Position numbers and translations under genes: made by a program
Shown here: one piece after another, positions 1 through 14,206 of the stretch
How positions within the stretch are numbered: position 1 is the stretch's first letter
How the letters are laid out: each line of letters starts with the position of its first letter
NCBI RefSeq assembly: GCF_008386575.1
Contig: NZ_VUOA01000056.1
Span: 1-55,797, forward strand
Origin: Salinarimonas soli
GTDB taxonomy: Bacteria > Pseudomonadota > Alphaproteobacteria > Rhizobiales > Beijerinckiaceae
Reading direction: 5' to 3'
Length of the DNA stretch: 55,797 bases
The notes under the pieces: generated by a model
What the model saw: the letters and a program-made list of their open reading frames with translations, nothing else
Database searches by the model: none
Told to the model about the DNA's origin: nothing

Positions 1-5
1 GACCC

Positions 6-21
6 CCTCAGGAGACTGAGG
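6..21. terminator. short hairpin 3' of the first gene
   Basis: CCTCAG (6-11), GAGA loop, CTGAGG (16-21). It lies just past the stop of the minus-strand gene at 30-299. No T-run follows on the minus strand, so it is a weak terminator or an mRNA 3' stabiliser. Confidence 0.3.
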
Positions 22-29
22 CGTCCCGC

Positions 30-299
30 TCAGCGGTAATAGATGACCCGCGCCGGCCGGTAGGCCCGCGCCGGGCGATAGCCGCGCTTGTACCAGCCGA
101 GCCGCCGTCCGGGCAGGGCGCGATGGCCGTAGGCGCGTCCGCGCTGGACCCTGTAGGCCTTGACCTTGCCGCCCTTCCACTTCGGGCCCTTCATGAACGC
201 GGCGGCGACGTGATCGGGGAGCGCCACGGGCGCGGCCTGCGCGAACGTGCTCGCTCCGAGAAGGAGGAGGGCGGCGACGAGAGCTGATCGGACGGGCAT
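30..299 (-). CDS. small secreted basic protein, function unknown
   Basis: 89 residues. The N-terminus is a clear signal peptide: positive start (PVR), hydrophobic core of roughly residues 6-18, and an AQA-A cleavage-like site near residue 22. The mature part is very basic and rich in Arg, Tyr and Gly, with two RPAR repeats close to the C-terminus (RPARAYRPARVIYY). Proteins of this style are common, poorly characterised periplasmic or envelope proteins in Hyphomicrobiales. The gene is monocistronic and divergent from the DSF synthase gene, sharing a 250-base intergenic region. A run reading AGGCTCC lies just before the ATG, so the ribosome binding site is only fair. No function can be assigned. 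Confidence 0.7.
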   Translation of the reverse strand: MPVRSALVAALLLLGASTFAQAAPVALPDHVAAAFMKGPKWKGGKVKAYRVQRGRAYGHRALPGRRLGWYKRGYRPARAYRPARVIYYR

Positions 300-391
300 G
301 GAGCCTCCCGGGTGGATCGGTACGGTTGTCTCAACCCGCTGGAAGCGGGGCCGTTCCCGTGCGGAACACGTTGCGGAAGCTTTCTGGAACT

Positions 392-540
392 ATGGTTAAC
401 CGAACTTCTGCAGGAAATTCATTGCTTTTTAAGGGTTTGCGCGCAGCTCGCGGGAGTTCTGCATCGTTAACGAGCATCGCGGCCGAATACACACTATGGC
501 GCGAGGGTTCCGTAACGGCTATGGTTGCGGAGTTGTTAAC
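392..540. promoter_or_regulatory. three GTTAAC sites, one within a CtrA-type half site, upstream of rpfF
   Basis: GTTAAC occurs at 395-400, 466-471 and 535-540, about 70 bases apart. The first forms TTAACCAT on the minus strand (392-399), the 8-base CtrA half-site consensus. The same 8-mer occurs upstream of ctrA in this window. That CtrA binds here is inference. Confidence 0.35.
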
Positions 541-552
541 GGATCTCCATCG

Positions 553-1506
553 ATGTCAGTCGCGTCACCCCATTCCCTGCCGTCCCCCGTCGTTCCCGCC
601 CAGCCCTTCGCCCCCCTGATGCCGCCGATTCCGGTCAACGACCGGACGCCCGCCACGTCCCATCCCCTGTTCGGCCTGCGCCAGCTCGAGGTCGTCTGGG
701 AGGCCGAGACGGGGGCGCTTTGGACCCATATGCGTCCGAACGGCCGCCCGAGCTACAACCCGGCCCTGCTCAACGACTTCCACGCCTGGCAGGACGGGAT
801 CGCCGACTGGGCGACCGGCCGCGAAGCGGACGTGCGCTATCTCGTGCTCGCCTCGCGCTTTCCGGGCGTGTTCAGCCTCGGCGGCGACCTCAACCTCTTC
901 GCCAAGAAGATCCGCGAGCGCGACCGCGACGCCCTGGTGCGCTACGGGCAGTCCTGCGTCCGGATCCTCCACCGCAACCTGCACGGCCTCGGGCTGCCCC
1001 TCGTCACCGTGGCGCTGGTGCAGGGCGACGCGCTCGGCGGCGGGTTCGAGTCGTTGATGTCGTTCAACGTCATCGTGGCGGAGCGCGGCGTGAAGTTCGG
1101 CCTGCCGGAGAACCTGTTCGGGCTCTTCCCCGGGATGGGGGCGGCAAGCTTCCTCACCCGCAGCCTCGGCGCCGCCAAGGCGCAGGACATGATCCTCAAC
1201 GGCACGATGCACACCGCCGAGGACATGTACGAGATGGGCCTCGTCCACGTGCTGGCCGAGCCCGGCGAGGGCGAGCGGGCGGTGCGCGACTACATCAGCC
1301 GCAGCCGGCGCCGCCATAGCGCCCACCGGGCCGTCTACCAGGCCATGCGCGAGGTGAACCCGGTCACCCTGGCGGAGCTCGACGCCATCGTCGAGATCTG
1401 GGCCGACGCGTCGCTGCGCCTGCGCGAGCAGGATCTCAAGATCATGGAGCGCCTCGTCGGCGCCCAGGACCGACTGCGCCCCGCGCTCCTCATGGCGGCC
1501 GAGTAG
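553..1506 (+). CDS. rpfF: DSF-type diffusible signal synthase (RpfF-like, crotonase fold)
   Basis: 317 residues from the ATG at 553; an in-frame ATG at 496 would add 19 residues and has no better ribosome site. The protein belongs to the enoyl-CoA hydratase/crotonase family. It carries the two glutamates that define DSF synthases: E166 in GGGFE and E186 in LPENLFGLFPGMGA. Their 20-residue spacing matches Glu141/Glu161 of Xanthomonas RpfF, which perform hydratase and thioesterase steps on 3-hydroxyacyl-ACP to release cis-2-unsaturated fatty acid signals. The oxyanion-hole segments (SLGGDL and GDALGGGFE) are present. The C-terminal helical region is complete. No rpfC or rpfG lies next to it; instead a PAS-GGDEF-EAL gene converges on it, as in the Burkholderia rpfF-rpfR pair. 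The exact fatty-acid product is unknown. Confidence 0.85.
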   Translation: MSVASPHSLPSPVVPAQPFAPLMPPIPVNDRTPATSHPLFGLRQLEVVWEAETGALWTHMRPNGRPSYNPALLNDFHAWQDGIADWATGREADVRYLVLASRFPGVFSLGGDLNLFAKKIRERDRDALVRYGQSCVRILHRNLHGLGLPLVTVALVQGDALGGGFESLMSFNVIVAERGVKFGLPENLFGLFPGMGAASFLTRSLGAAKAQDMILNGTMHTAEDMYEMGLVHVLAEPGEGERAVRDYISRSRRRHSAHRAVYQAMREVNPVTLAELDAIVEIWADASLRLREQDLKIMERLVGAQDRLRPALLMAAE

Positions 1507-1516
1507 GCGCCATCCT

Positions 1517-1554
1517 CAAGCCGGCGCCGGGCCGCGCGCTCAGGCGCCGGCTTG
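1517..1554. terminator. bidirectional hairpin between rpfF and the GGDEF-EAL gene
   Basis: Perfect 12-base inverted repeat CAAGCCGGCGCC (1517-1528) and GGCGCCGGCTTG (1543-1554) with a 14-base loop. It sits between convergent stops and includes the last codons of the minus-strand gene. There is no strong T-run on either side. Confidence 0.55.
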
Positions 1555-3879
1555 CGCGCCGACCTGAGCCGGCTCCTCGGGCGCGATCAGGGCGCAGAGC
1601 GCCTCGTTCGTCATCGGCCGGCCGAGCAGGTAGCCCTGCACCTCGCTGCAGCCCTCCCGGCGCACGAGATCGAGCTGCTCCTGCGTCTCGACGCCCTCGA
1701 CGACGATGTGCATGCCGAGGTCCTTGCCCATGGCCGAGACCGCCCGCACGATCGCGAGCGCGCCCGGGTCGCGCCCGAGATCGCGGGTGAAGGACTGGTC
1801 GATCTTGATCTTCTGGAAGGGGAAGGTGCGCAGGTAGCTCAGGGACGAGAAGCCGGTGCCGAAATCGTCGAGCGACATGTGCACGCCCAGGTGCTGCAGC
1901 TGGTGCATCGCCGCGAGCGTCGCCTCGCTGTCCTGAAGGACGGCGGTCTCGGTGATCTCCAGCTCCAGGCGGGAAGCCGGCAGCCCCGTGCGGGAGAGCG
2001 CGCCGATGATGCGCATGGGCAGGTGCGGGTCCTTGAACTGGACCGGCGAGAGGTTGACCGCGACGCGCATGTCGCGCGGCCACCCCGCCGCCATGGCGCA
2101 GGCCTCGCCCACCACCCATTCCCCGATCGGGATGATGAGGCCGGTTTCCTCGGCGATCGGGATGAACTCCGCCGGCGACACGAACCCCCGGGTCGGGTGC
2201 TTCCAGCGCAGCAGCGCCTCGCAGCCCGCGAACCGGTCCGTCGAGAGGTCGACGATGGGCTGGAAATAGACCTGAAGCTCGCCGCGGGCCATGGCGTGGC
2301 GCAGGTCGAGCTCCAGGGCACGGCGCGCCTGAGCCGCCACGTCCATCTCGATCTCGAAGAAGCGCAGGGCGCCGCGGCCTGCGGCCTTGGCGGCGTAGAG
2401 GGCCATGTCGGCGCACTTGAACAGCTTGTCCCCGTCCGTGCCGTGGGCCGGGAACAGGGCGACGCCGATCGAGGCGCCGATGTCGAGGCGATGCCCGTCC
2501 ACCTCGAAGGGCGCCCGCACCGCGTGCAGGATGTGCTGGGCCAGGGCCTCGACCTCGCCCCGGTCGGCGGTGGCGAACTGGAGCACCACGAACTCGTCGC
2601 CGCCAAGCCGCGCGATCATGTCGGGCGCCTCGACCACGCCCTCCAGGCGAGCCGCCACGGCCTGGAGCAGGCGGTCGCCCATGGGATGGCCGAGGGTGTC
2701 GTTGACGGTCTTGAAGTAGTCGAGGTCGATCACGTGCAGGGCGAAGGGCGCGGGCGCGTGACGGCCCTCGCCCTTCAGCGCCTCGGCGATGCGCTCGCGG
2801 AACTGCGCGCGGTTGGGCAGGCCCGTGAGCTCGTCGAAGCGCGCCATGCGGGCGATGCGCTCCTCGGCGCGCCGCCGGTCGGTCACGTCCTCGAAGATCA
2901 CCACCGAGCCGCCGTCGCGCATGAGGCGGCGCGATAGGGCGAGGGTGCGCCCGTCGCCGAGCCCCACGAAGGTCTGCCCCGTCTCGCCCGACAGATCGGT
3001 GATGAGGGCCCGCATGGTCTGGCGTGGGGTCGAGCCCGGATGGTTGCCCGCCGCGATGCTGCCGCGCACGAGATCCCGCATGGTGGCCCCGGCCCGCACC
3101 ATCTCCCGCGGCAGCCCCGAGAGCTCCAGGAAACGCTCGTTCCACACCACGAGGCGGCTGTCGGGGCCGAACATGCACAGGCCGTGGGAGGCGTTGTTCA
3201 GCGCGGCGTCGAACCGGTTCGCCTGCTCGGCATAGCGCGCCGCGAGCGCCGCCTTGTCGCGGGTCGTCACCAGGGCCTGGACGACGATGTCGCGGATGCT
3301 CAGCGTGATGTCGGTCATCCCGTACATGAACAGGAGGATGACGATGCCGAGCCCGAAATGCAGCGCGTCGCCATAGACGAGGAGCGCGACCGAGAGCGGG
3401 CCAGCGGCCAGCAGAAGTTGCGAGATGGCGATGAAGGGGCGGCCCGCGTTGCGCCCGGTGATGCCCGCCGCATAGCCCGCCGTTGTGGTGGCGACCACGA
3501 GATGCACGCCCAGGTCGTCGGTGCGCAGGATCGCCAGGCAGCACAGGAGGCCCAGAAGCCCCGAATACGACCAGGCCCCCACCTCGTAGATCCGCTGCCA
3601 GCGGGCCTCGAAGCCGACGACGTCGGGCCGGGCGAGACGGCGATAGGCATAGGCCGAGACGATGCGCCCGACCGCCACGAGGCAGATCGCGAAGGCGCAG
3701 ACCGTCATCCAGGGATCGCCCGCGCGCTGGGAAACCATCACGCCGATCACCGCCCCCGAGACCGCGCCGACGATGAGCGAGCCGAAGGGCGCGAACAGGG
3801 ACGCGACCAGCGCCGCCCGCACCTCGCGGGGGAGCTCGGCGTCGAGACGGCGAACCGTGAGCAGCTTGCGGAACATCAT
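1540..3879 (-). CDS. membrane PAS-GGDEF-EAL cyclic-di-GMP signalling protein
   Basis: 779 residues. Hydrophobic segments at about 24-50, 57-78, 104-118, 124-140, 150-169 and 175-190 form a multi-helix membrane sensor. A PAS-like segment follows (about 222-335), then GGDEF (intact motif 426-430 in RLGGDEF) and EAL (EALLRW at 554-559, with later NLS, EITE, DDFGTG and EGVE motifs). Both catalytic signatures look intact, so it may make and degrade c-di-GMP. The allosteric RxxD site before GGDEF is replaced by EAPD, so product inhibition at that site is unlikely. It converges on rpfF; PAS-GGDEF-EAL next to a DSF synthase resembles Burkholderia RpfR, although here the N-terminus is a membrane module. 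The start is the first of two adjacent ATGs. Confidence 0.88.
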   Translation of the reverse strand: MMFRKLLTVRRLDAELPREVRAALVASLFAPFGSLIVGAVSGAVIGVMVSQRAGDPWMTVCAFAICLVAVGRIVSAYAYRRLARPDVVGFEARWQRIYEVGAWSYSGLLGLLCCLAILRTDDLGVHLVVATTTAGYAAGITGRNAGRPFIAISQLLLAAGPLSVALLVYGDALHFGLGIVILLFMYGMTDITLSIRDIVVQALVTTRDKAALAARYAEQANRFDAALNNASHGLCMFGPDSRLVVWNERFLELSGLPREMVRAGATMRDLVRGSIAAGNHPGSTPRQTMRALITDLSGETGQTFVGLGDGRTLALSRRLMRDGGSVVIFEDVTDRRRAEERIARMARFDELTGLPNRAQFRERIAEALKGEGRHAPAPFALHVIDLDYFKTVNDTLGHPMGDRLLQAVAARLEGVVEAPDMIARLGGDEFVVLQFATADRGEVEALAQHILHAVRAPFEVDGHRLDIGASIGVALFPAHGTDGDKLFKCADMALYAAKAAGRGALRFFEIEMDVAAQARRALELDLRHAMARGELQVYFQPIVDLSTDRFAGCEALLRWKHPTRGFVSPAEFIPIAEETGLIIPIGEWVVGEACAMAAGWPRDMRVAVNLSPVQFKDPHLPMRIIGALSRTGLPASRLELEITETAVLQDSEATLAAMHQLQHLGVHMSLDDFGTGFSSLSYLRTFPFQKIKIDQSFTRDLGRDPGALAIVRAVSAMGKDLGMHIVVEGVETQEQLDLVRREGCSEVQGYLLGRPMTNEALCALIAPEEPAQVGAQAGA

Positions 3880-3976
3880 GGGACCACTTGGGCAGAGGAC
3901 CGATGCCCGGATCGTAGACCCAAACGATTAAGAAAATTCTCGCAATAGGCGAGCGACGCTACGCCACCTTGCTACC

Positions 3977-6024
3977 TTAGGCCGAGCGCAACAATCCTCT
4001 AAGCTTTTGGGCGAGATCCTGCGTCTGGTAGGGCTTAGGAAGAATCTCCACGCCCTCGTCGAGTCGCACGTCCTCGCCGACATAGCCCGTGGTGAGGAGC
4101 ACGCCGATGTCGGGCTGCAGACGGCGCACCTCGCGGGCGAGATCCACGCCCGTGAGCGGGCCGGGCATCGTGACGTCGGAGAAGACGAGGCGGACGACGG
4201 TGCCGCCGTCGCGCAGCTTCGTCAGCGCCTCGTCGCCGTTGGCCGCCTCTCTCACCGTGTAGCCGAGATTGGTGAGCGTCGAGACCGCCACCTGCCGCAC
4301 GTCCGGGTCGTCCTCCACGACGAGGATGGTCTCGCCGTTGCCCTCGGGCGGCGGGACCCCGGCGGCGGCCACCTCGGCTACCCCGTCGAAGGCGCGATCG
4401 GTGCGGGGCAGGACGAGGCGGACCGTGGTACCCTCGCCGGGCTGGCTCTCGATGGTGATCCGCCCGCCCGATTGCTGGGCGAAGCCGTAGATCATGCTGA
4501 GCCCCAGGCCCGTGCCCTTGCCGCTTTCCTTCGTGGTGAAGAACGGCTCGAAGACGTGCTCCAGGACCTCTGGCGCCATGCCCTCGCCGGTGTCGGCGAC
4601 CGACACCTCCACCATCTCGCTCGCCTCCTCGCCCTCGGGCGCGGTCTCGGGCCGGTTGCGCACGGCGATGGTGAGGCGCCCGCCCGTCGGCATGGCGTCG
4701 CGGGCGTTGACCGCGAGGTTGATGAGGGCGGTCTCGAACTGCGAACGGTCGACGAAGACGGGCCAGACGGCCTCCGGGATGTCGAGATCGATCTCGATGC
4801 GCTCGCCGAGCGTCCGCCGGATGAGCTCGACGATGGCCGGCACGAGGATGCGCAGGTCCGTGACCGAGGACTGGAGCGACTGGCGTCGCGAGAAGGTGAG
4901 GAGCCGGTTGGTGAGATCGGCGCAGCGCCGGGCCCCCTCCATCGCCATGTCGGCCCGGCGTTGCGCCGACTTGTTGTCGCCGAGCGAGCGCTGGAGCAGC
5001 TCGATGCTGCCCATCACCACGGCGAGCATGTTGTTGAAGTCGTGGGCGATGCCGCCCGTGAGCCGGCCGATCGCCTCCAGCTTGCTGGCATGCAGGAGCT
5101 GCTGCTCCAGCTGGCGGCGGTCAGTGTTGTCGAGCCACATGCCGAAATATTCGCGCGGGCGCCCGTCGTCGTCCCGGATCACCACGAGGTGGTCGAGGAT
5201 CGTGCGCTCGGAATCGTCGGCGCAGCGCCAGCGATAGTCGAGGGTCACGGCGTCCTGCCCCGCCATGTCGAGCGCGCCGATCACCCGATCGTGGTCGTCG
5301 GGGTGGAGGCGCGTCTCCCAGAAATCGAGGCTGCGCAGGAAGTCCTCGGGCGCGAAGCCCGTGATGCGGCTGATGCTGTCGTTGGTGAAATGCAGCCGCC
5401 GGTGGTCCTCCTCCAGGGAGGCGGTGTAGAGGGCGATGGGCAGGGCGCCCAGAACCAGGGTCTGGTGCTCGTCGCGGCGGCGAAGGGCCTGCTCGGCCTT
5501 GAGCTTCTCGCCGCGCACCCGCAGGTTCTCGAGCAGAAGGCGCCGCTCCTCCTCGCCCTGGCGCCGGATTTCCTCCGTCTTGCGATAGAGGTCGACGAGT
5601 ACGTCGATCTTGGACTTCAGGATCAGCGGCTCGATGGGCTTGAAGACGTAGTCCACCGCGCCGGCCGAATAGCCCCGGAAGACGTGCACGTCGTCCTTGT
5701 TGAAGGCGGTGAGGAAGATGATTGGCACCCGCGAGGAGCGGGGGCGGTTGCGGATGAGCCCCGCCACCTCGTAGCCGTCCATGCCGGGCATCTGCACGTC
5801 GAGGAGGATGACCGCGAAATCGTCCCGCAGCACGAGGCGCAGGGCCTCGGGGCCGGAGGCGGCCGTCACCACCTCGATGCCGGGGCTCGCGAGCATCTCG
5901 CGCACGGCGAGCAGGTTGCGCGGGTCGTCGTCCACGGCGAGGATCTTCGCCGTGACGGTTCCGCGCGGCTCGACACGGGCGGGGAGTTCGGGGGGGCCAG
6001 CCACCGCCGAGGCGAAGAAGTCGT

Positions 6025-6028
<4 letters not shown>
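3977..6028 (-). CDS. hybrid histidine kinase: REC-PAS-HisKA-HATPase-REC
   Basis: 683 residues from the ATG at 6028, which overlaps the upstream kinase stop as ATGA. This start is preferred because the frame extended upstream is only antisense-like filler inside the neighbour. Order: N-terminal receiver ([18 protein letters not shown], then FLTAF and K in FKPIEP), a coiled linker, PAS (about 250-360), HisKA with the phospho-acceptor in GGIAHDFNN, HATPase_c (N, G1 DTGEGMA, G2 GKGTGLGL) and a C-terminal receiver ([16 protein letters not shown]). No membrane segments are visible, so it is cytosolic. Translational coupling to the giant HAMP kinase suggests the two work together in one phosphorelay, the N-terminal receiver possibly accepting phosphate from it. 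The ligand is unknown. Confidence 0.88.
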
Positions 6029-11859
<5,831 letters not shown>

Positions 11860-12035
11860 GGGATCCCCGGCCTGTCGGACCGGCCCCGACGGGGCCGTTG
11901 ACGTGAACTGTTCTTATTCGACATCCGCCGGCCTGCGGGAGCATGCCCCGTGGCCGACGCCCTTGTGACGTCGACCTTGCGTAACGCGCCCGGCGCGTTC
12001 CGGTTCCCCTCGCGGCCGTGCCCCGGGGCGGGAGG

Positions 12036-12824
12036 TCAGCGGCCCTGGAGCACGAGGACCTTGGGCCGGGAGGGCAGGCCGTCCCGGGTGAGGGTGACGC
12101 TCGCGGTCCCGGCCTGCTCCACGGGCCAGCGCTCGGCGGCCTTGGCGAGGAAGCGCTGGAGGGTCGCCTGCCCGAAGAAGTGCATCGGGATCATCACGGG
12201 CGCGTTGAGCGCGGCCAGCACCTCGATCATGCCGTCCTGGCCCAGGGTGTAGGAGCCGTCGACGGGCACGAGCACCACGTCGATGCGGCCCAGCGCCCGC
12301 AGATGCTCGGGCGTGAGGGTGTGGTGCAGGTGGCCCAGATGCGCGATGCACAGGTCCGCCACCTCGACCACGAAAATCGAGTTGCCGTCATATTCCGTGG
12401 CCCCGGCATAATCCCGGATGTTGGTCGGCACGTTGCGGATGCGCGCGTCGCCCACCTGGAGATCGTGGCGGGCCGCGCCCCCGTTGGGATCCCAGCCGCG
12501 CAGGACATGGGCGATCGCGGGATCGGGCGCAGCGCTGAAATGCGTGGAATGGGCCTTGTTCATCGTCGCCACCTCGGGCGTGACGCCGGGGCGGACATAA
12601 TCGTTGTAGTCGGTGGCGATCCGCACGCCGCCGGGGGTCTCGACGAGGAAGGTCGCGTGCCCCACGAAGGTGATCCGCACCTCGCTGGCGCTAAGCGAGG
12701 CGAGCCGGATGGGCAGGCTGCGGGAGGCCACCGCGCCGGGGCAGCCCTGGGCCGCAAGCGCCGGCGGAGCGAGGACGAGGGCCAGGGCACAGGCGAGACG
12801 GCGCAGGCGGGACGAGAGGGCCAT
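12036..12824 (-). CDS. secreted metallo-beta-lactamase-fold hydrolase
   Basis: 262 residues from the ATG at 12824, chosen because GGAGGT lies 6 bases upstream; a longer frame starts at 12863 without this support. Residues 1 to about 25 are a signal peptide (SSRLRRLACALALVLAPPALAA). The mature protein has a UlaG-like metallo-beta-lactamase layout: HATFLVE near the start of the domain, an HSTHFS metal-site segment in place of the classical HxHxDH, then HLGHLHH and a late PMHFFG histidine. This points to a periplasmic metal-dependent hydrolase of unknown substrate. It is downstream of, and on the same strand as, zapA with 80 bases between. A function in cell division cannot be claimed from that spacing. 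Confidence 0.75.
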   Translation of the reverse strand: MALSSRLRRLACALALVLAPPALAAQGCPGAVASRSLPIRLASLSASEVRITFVGHATFLVETPGGVRIATDYNDYVRPGVTPEVATMNKAHSTHFSAAPDPAIAHVLRGWDPNGGAARHDLQVGDARIRNVPTNIRDYAGATEYDGNSIFVVEVADLCIAHLGHLHHTLTPEHLRALGRIDVVLVPVDGSYTLGQDGMIEVLAALNAPVMIPMHFFGQATLQRFLAKAAERWPVEQAGTASVTLTRDGLPSRPKVLVLQGR

Positions 12825-12904
12825 GGTTCGACCTCCGCGGATCTGACCCGAGCCTAGAGGCATTCCTGCCGCAAGGGAAACGCGTCGCGCCGTCGCGCGC
12901 GGCT

Positions 12905-13285
12905 TCAGTCGGTCGAGGGGGCGTGAGGCTGCATGGAGAGGCTGCGGGCGACCCGCTCCAGCCGCTCGGCGGCCTTGAGGGCGGCGTCCGTGAGGCGCCG
13001 CTCCTGGAACTGGCCCCTCTCGTCCCCTGCCAGGAGGAGCTCCTTGAGCTCCGCCAGCTCGGCCTCGACCCGGCCGAGGCGCCGGCGGACGTCGACGAGG
13101 TCGTCGCCGATGCTGATCGCCGCCATCACGTGCAGGCGCATGTCGCCGATCTCGCCGAAGGCCCCGCGCATCTCCTCGATCTTGCCGTCATAGAGGGCGG
13201 CGAGGCCCTCCAGATGCGCCTCCTCGCCCTCGCCGCAGGCCATGCGGTAGGTCTTGCCTGCGATCGTCACCGTGACCTGCGGCAC
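12905..13285 (-). CDS. zapA: cell division protein ZapA
   Basis: 126 residues. The N-terminus (PQVTVTIAGKTYRMAC) and the following ExxHLEGLAALYD helix are characteristic of ZapA, which binds FtsZ and bundles protofilaments at the Z-ring. A coiled-coil C-terminal half follows (heptads around RRRLGRVEAELAELKELL). The family is usually 100-130 residues. The start is a GTG at 13285 with GAGGAGA 6 bases upstream. It lies 24 bases after the DUF4164 gene, the usual alphaproteobacterial arrangement, so the two probably share a transcript. I saw no 6S RNA in the short gap on its 3' side. Confidence 0.9.
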   Translation of the reverse strand: MPQVTVTIAGKTYRMACGEGEEAHLEGLAALYDGKIEEMRGAFGEIGDMRLHVMAAISIGDDLVDVRRRLGRVEAELAELKELLLAGDERGQFQERRLTDAALKAAERLERVARSLSMQPHAPSTD

Positions 13286-13309
13286 CCGGATTCTCCTCGA
13301 TGGTTGGGC

Positions 13310-13597
13310 TCAATCGGTCTCGCTGGGCTCCGCGCGAGCCAGCACGTCGCGCAGCGTGTCGATCGCCCGGCCGACCCGCCGCTCCACGTCCCCAGTCGCG
13401 GCCTCGACCTGCCCCAGGCGCGAGGCGGCGCCGTCGAGCTCCATGGCGAGTCGCGCCCGGTCGTCCTGCATGATCTGCAGCTCCGTCTCCAGATCGCCCC
13501 GCCGCCGCTCCGCGTCGAGGCGGCGCGCGACCGCAGCCTCGACCAGGCCGACCGCGGCGTCGAGCCGTCGCAAGGCGTCATCGAAACCCGCCGCCAT
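13310..13597 (-). CDS. DUF4164 coiled-coil protein, zapA partner
   Basis: 95 residues, almost entirely heptad-patterned helix (LDAAVGLVEAAVARRLDAERR through ERRVGRAIDTLRDVLA). Small coiled-coil proteins of the DUF4164 family sit immediately upstream of zapA in Hyphomicrobiales and may act as the ZapB-like counterpart. That function is inference from context; no catalytic motif is present. The start is the ATG at 13597, and the stop is 24 bases before the zapA start, consistent with an operon. Confidence 0.75.
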   Translation of the reverse strand: MAAGFDDALRRLDAAVGLVEAAVARRLDAERRRGDLETELQIMQDDRARLAMELDGAASRLGQVEAATGDVERRVGRAIDTLRDVLARAEPSETD

Positions 13598-13704
13598 CGC
13601 CGTCCTCTGTTGCCGAACCGGCCCGATTAGGGACGCTCCCCCCGTCCCAGGTCAAGCCGGTGGGCGCAAGCCCGGGGGCTTCCGGTGGGTCGCGCCCCCG
13701 CGAA

Positions 13705-14031
13705 TCAGAACGGCTGGCCGCGCCGGACGGGCCTGCCCGGCTCCCCGTCGCGCCCGGACCGGCCCGGCGGCTCGATCACCACGTTGAGCGTGCCGATGGC
13801 GGAGCGGCGCGTCTCCTCGACGTCGGCGCACAGGGTGTCGGGCACCACATGCAGCGCGCTGCGTCCACGGCGGGGCGGGTCGACCTCGGCGAAGCTGAAC
13901 GCGTCGCCGCCGCACGTGCTGCCGACCTCGACGGCCGTCCCGCGTCCCACGGAGGGCTCGGCCGGCGCGGGCCCCGGCTCGCTCGCCAGCAGCGTCAGGG
14001 CGCCGGCGATCATGGGCCACTGGATCATCAT
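13705..14031 (-). CDS. putative exported small protein, unknown
   Basis: 108 residues. The N-terminus (MIQWPMIAGALTLLA) is hydrophobic and followed by small residues, so a signal peptide is likely. The rest is Pro/Gly/Arg rich with two cysteines (GSTCGGD and DTLCAD) that could form a disulfide, and a plausible beta segment (GTLNVVIEPPG). No family is recognised. It sits 107 bases upstream of the DUF4164 gene on the same strand and is divergent from the GGDEF gene. It could be a spurious frame in this GC-rich DNA, but the signal-like start and gene-sized gap favour a real gene. Confidence 0.5.
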   Translation of the reverse strand: MMIQWPMIAGALTLLASEPGPAPAEPSVGRGTAVEVGSTCGGDAFSFAEVDPPRRGRSALHVVPDTLCADVEETRRSAIGTLNVVIEPPGRSGRDGEPGRPVRRGQPF

Positions 14032-14206
14032 GGGTCACCCCCTGCCGCGGTCCCCTTTCCCCGGCAAGAAGCGTGCCGGGGGAGGAGGCCGGCGCGTCAG
14101 GACATCGTTAAGCATCGCCGCCAATTCAGCCCCGGGCACGGGGAACGCTTTACCGATCGGCGACACGGGCGCCCGTAAGGTGCGGGCGCTCAGTCGACCC
14201 GAGATC

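Noticed and set aside
13685-14206. N-terminal extension of the GGDEF protein from an upstream in-frame start
   Set aside because: The extension is low-complexity and overlaps a signal-peptide-bearing minus-strand gene; the ATG at 14207 starts the domain.
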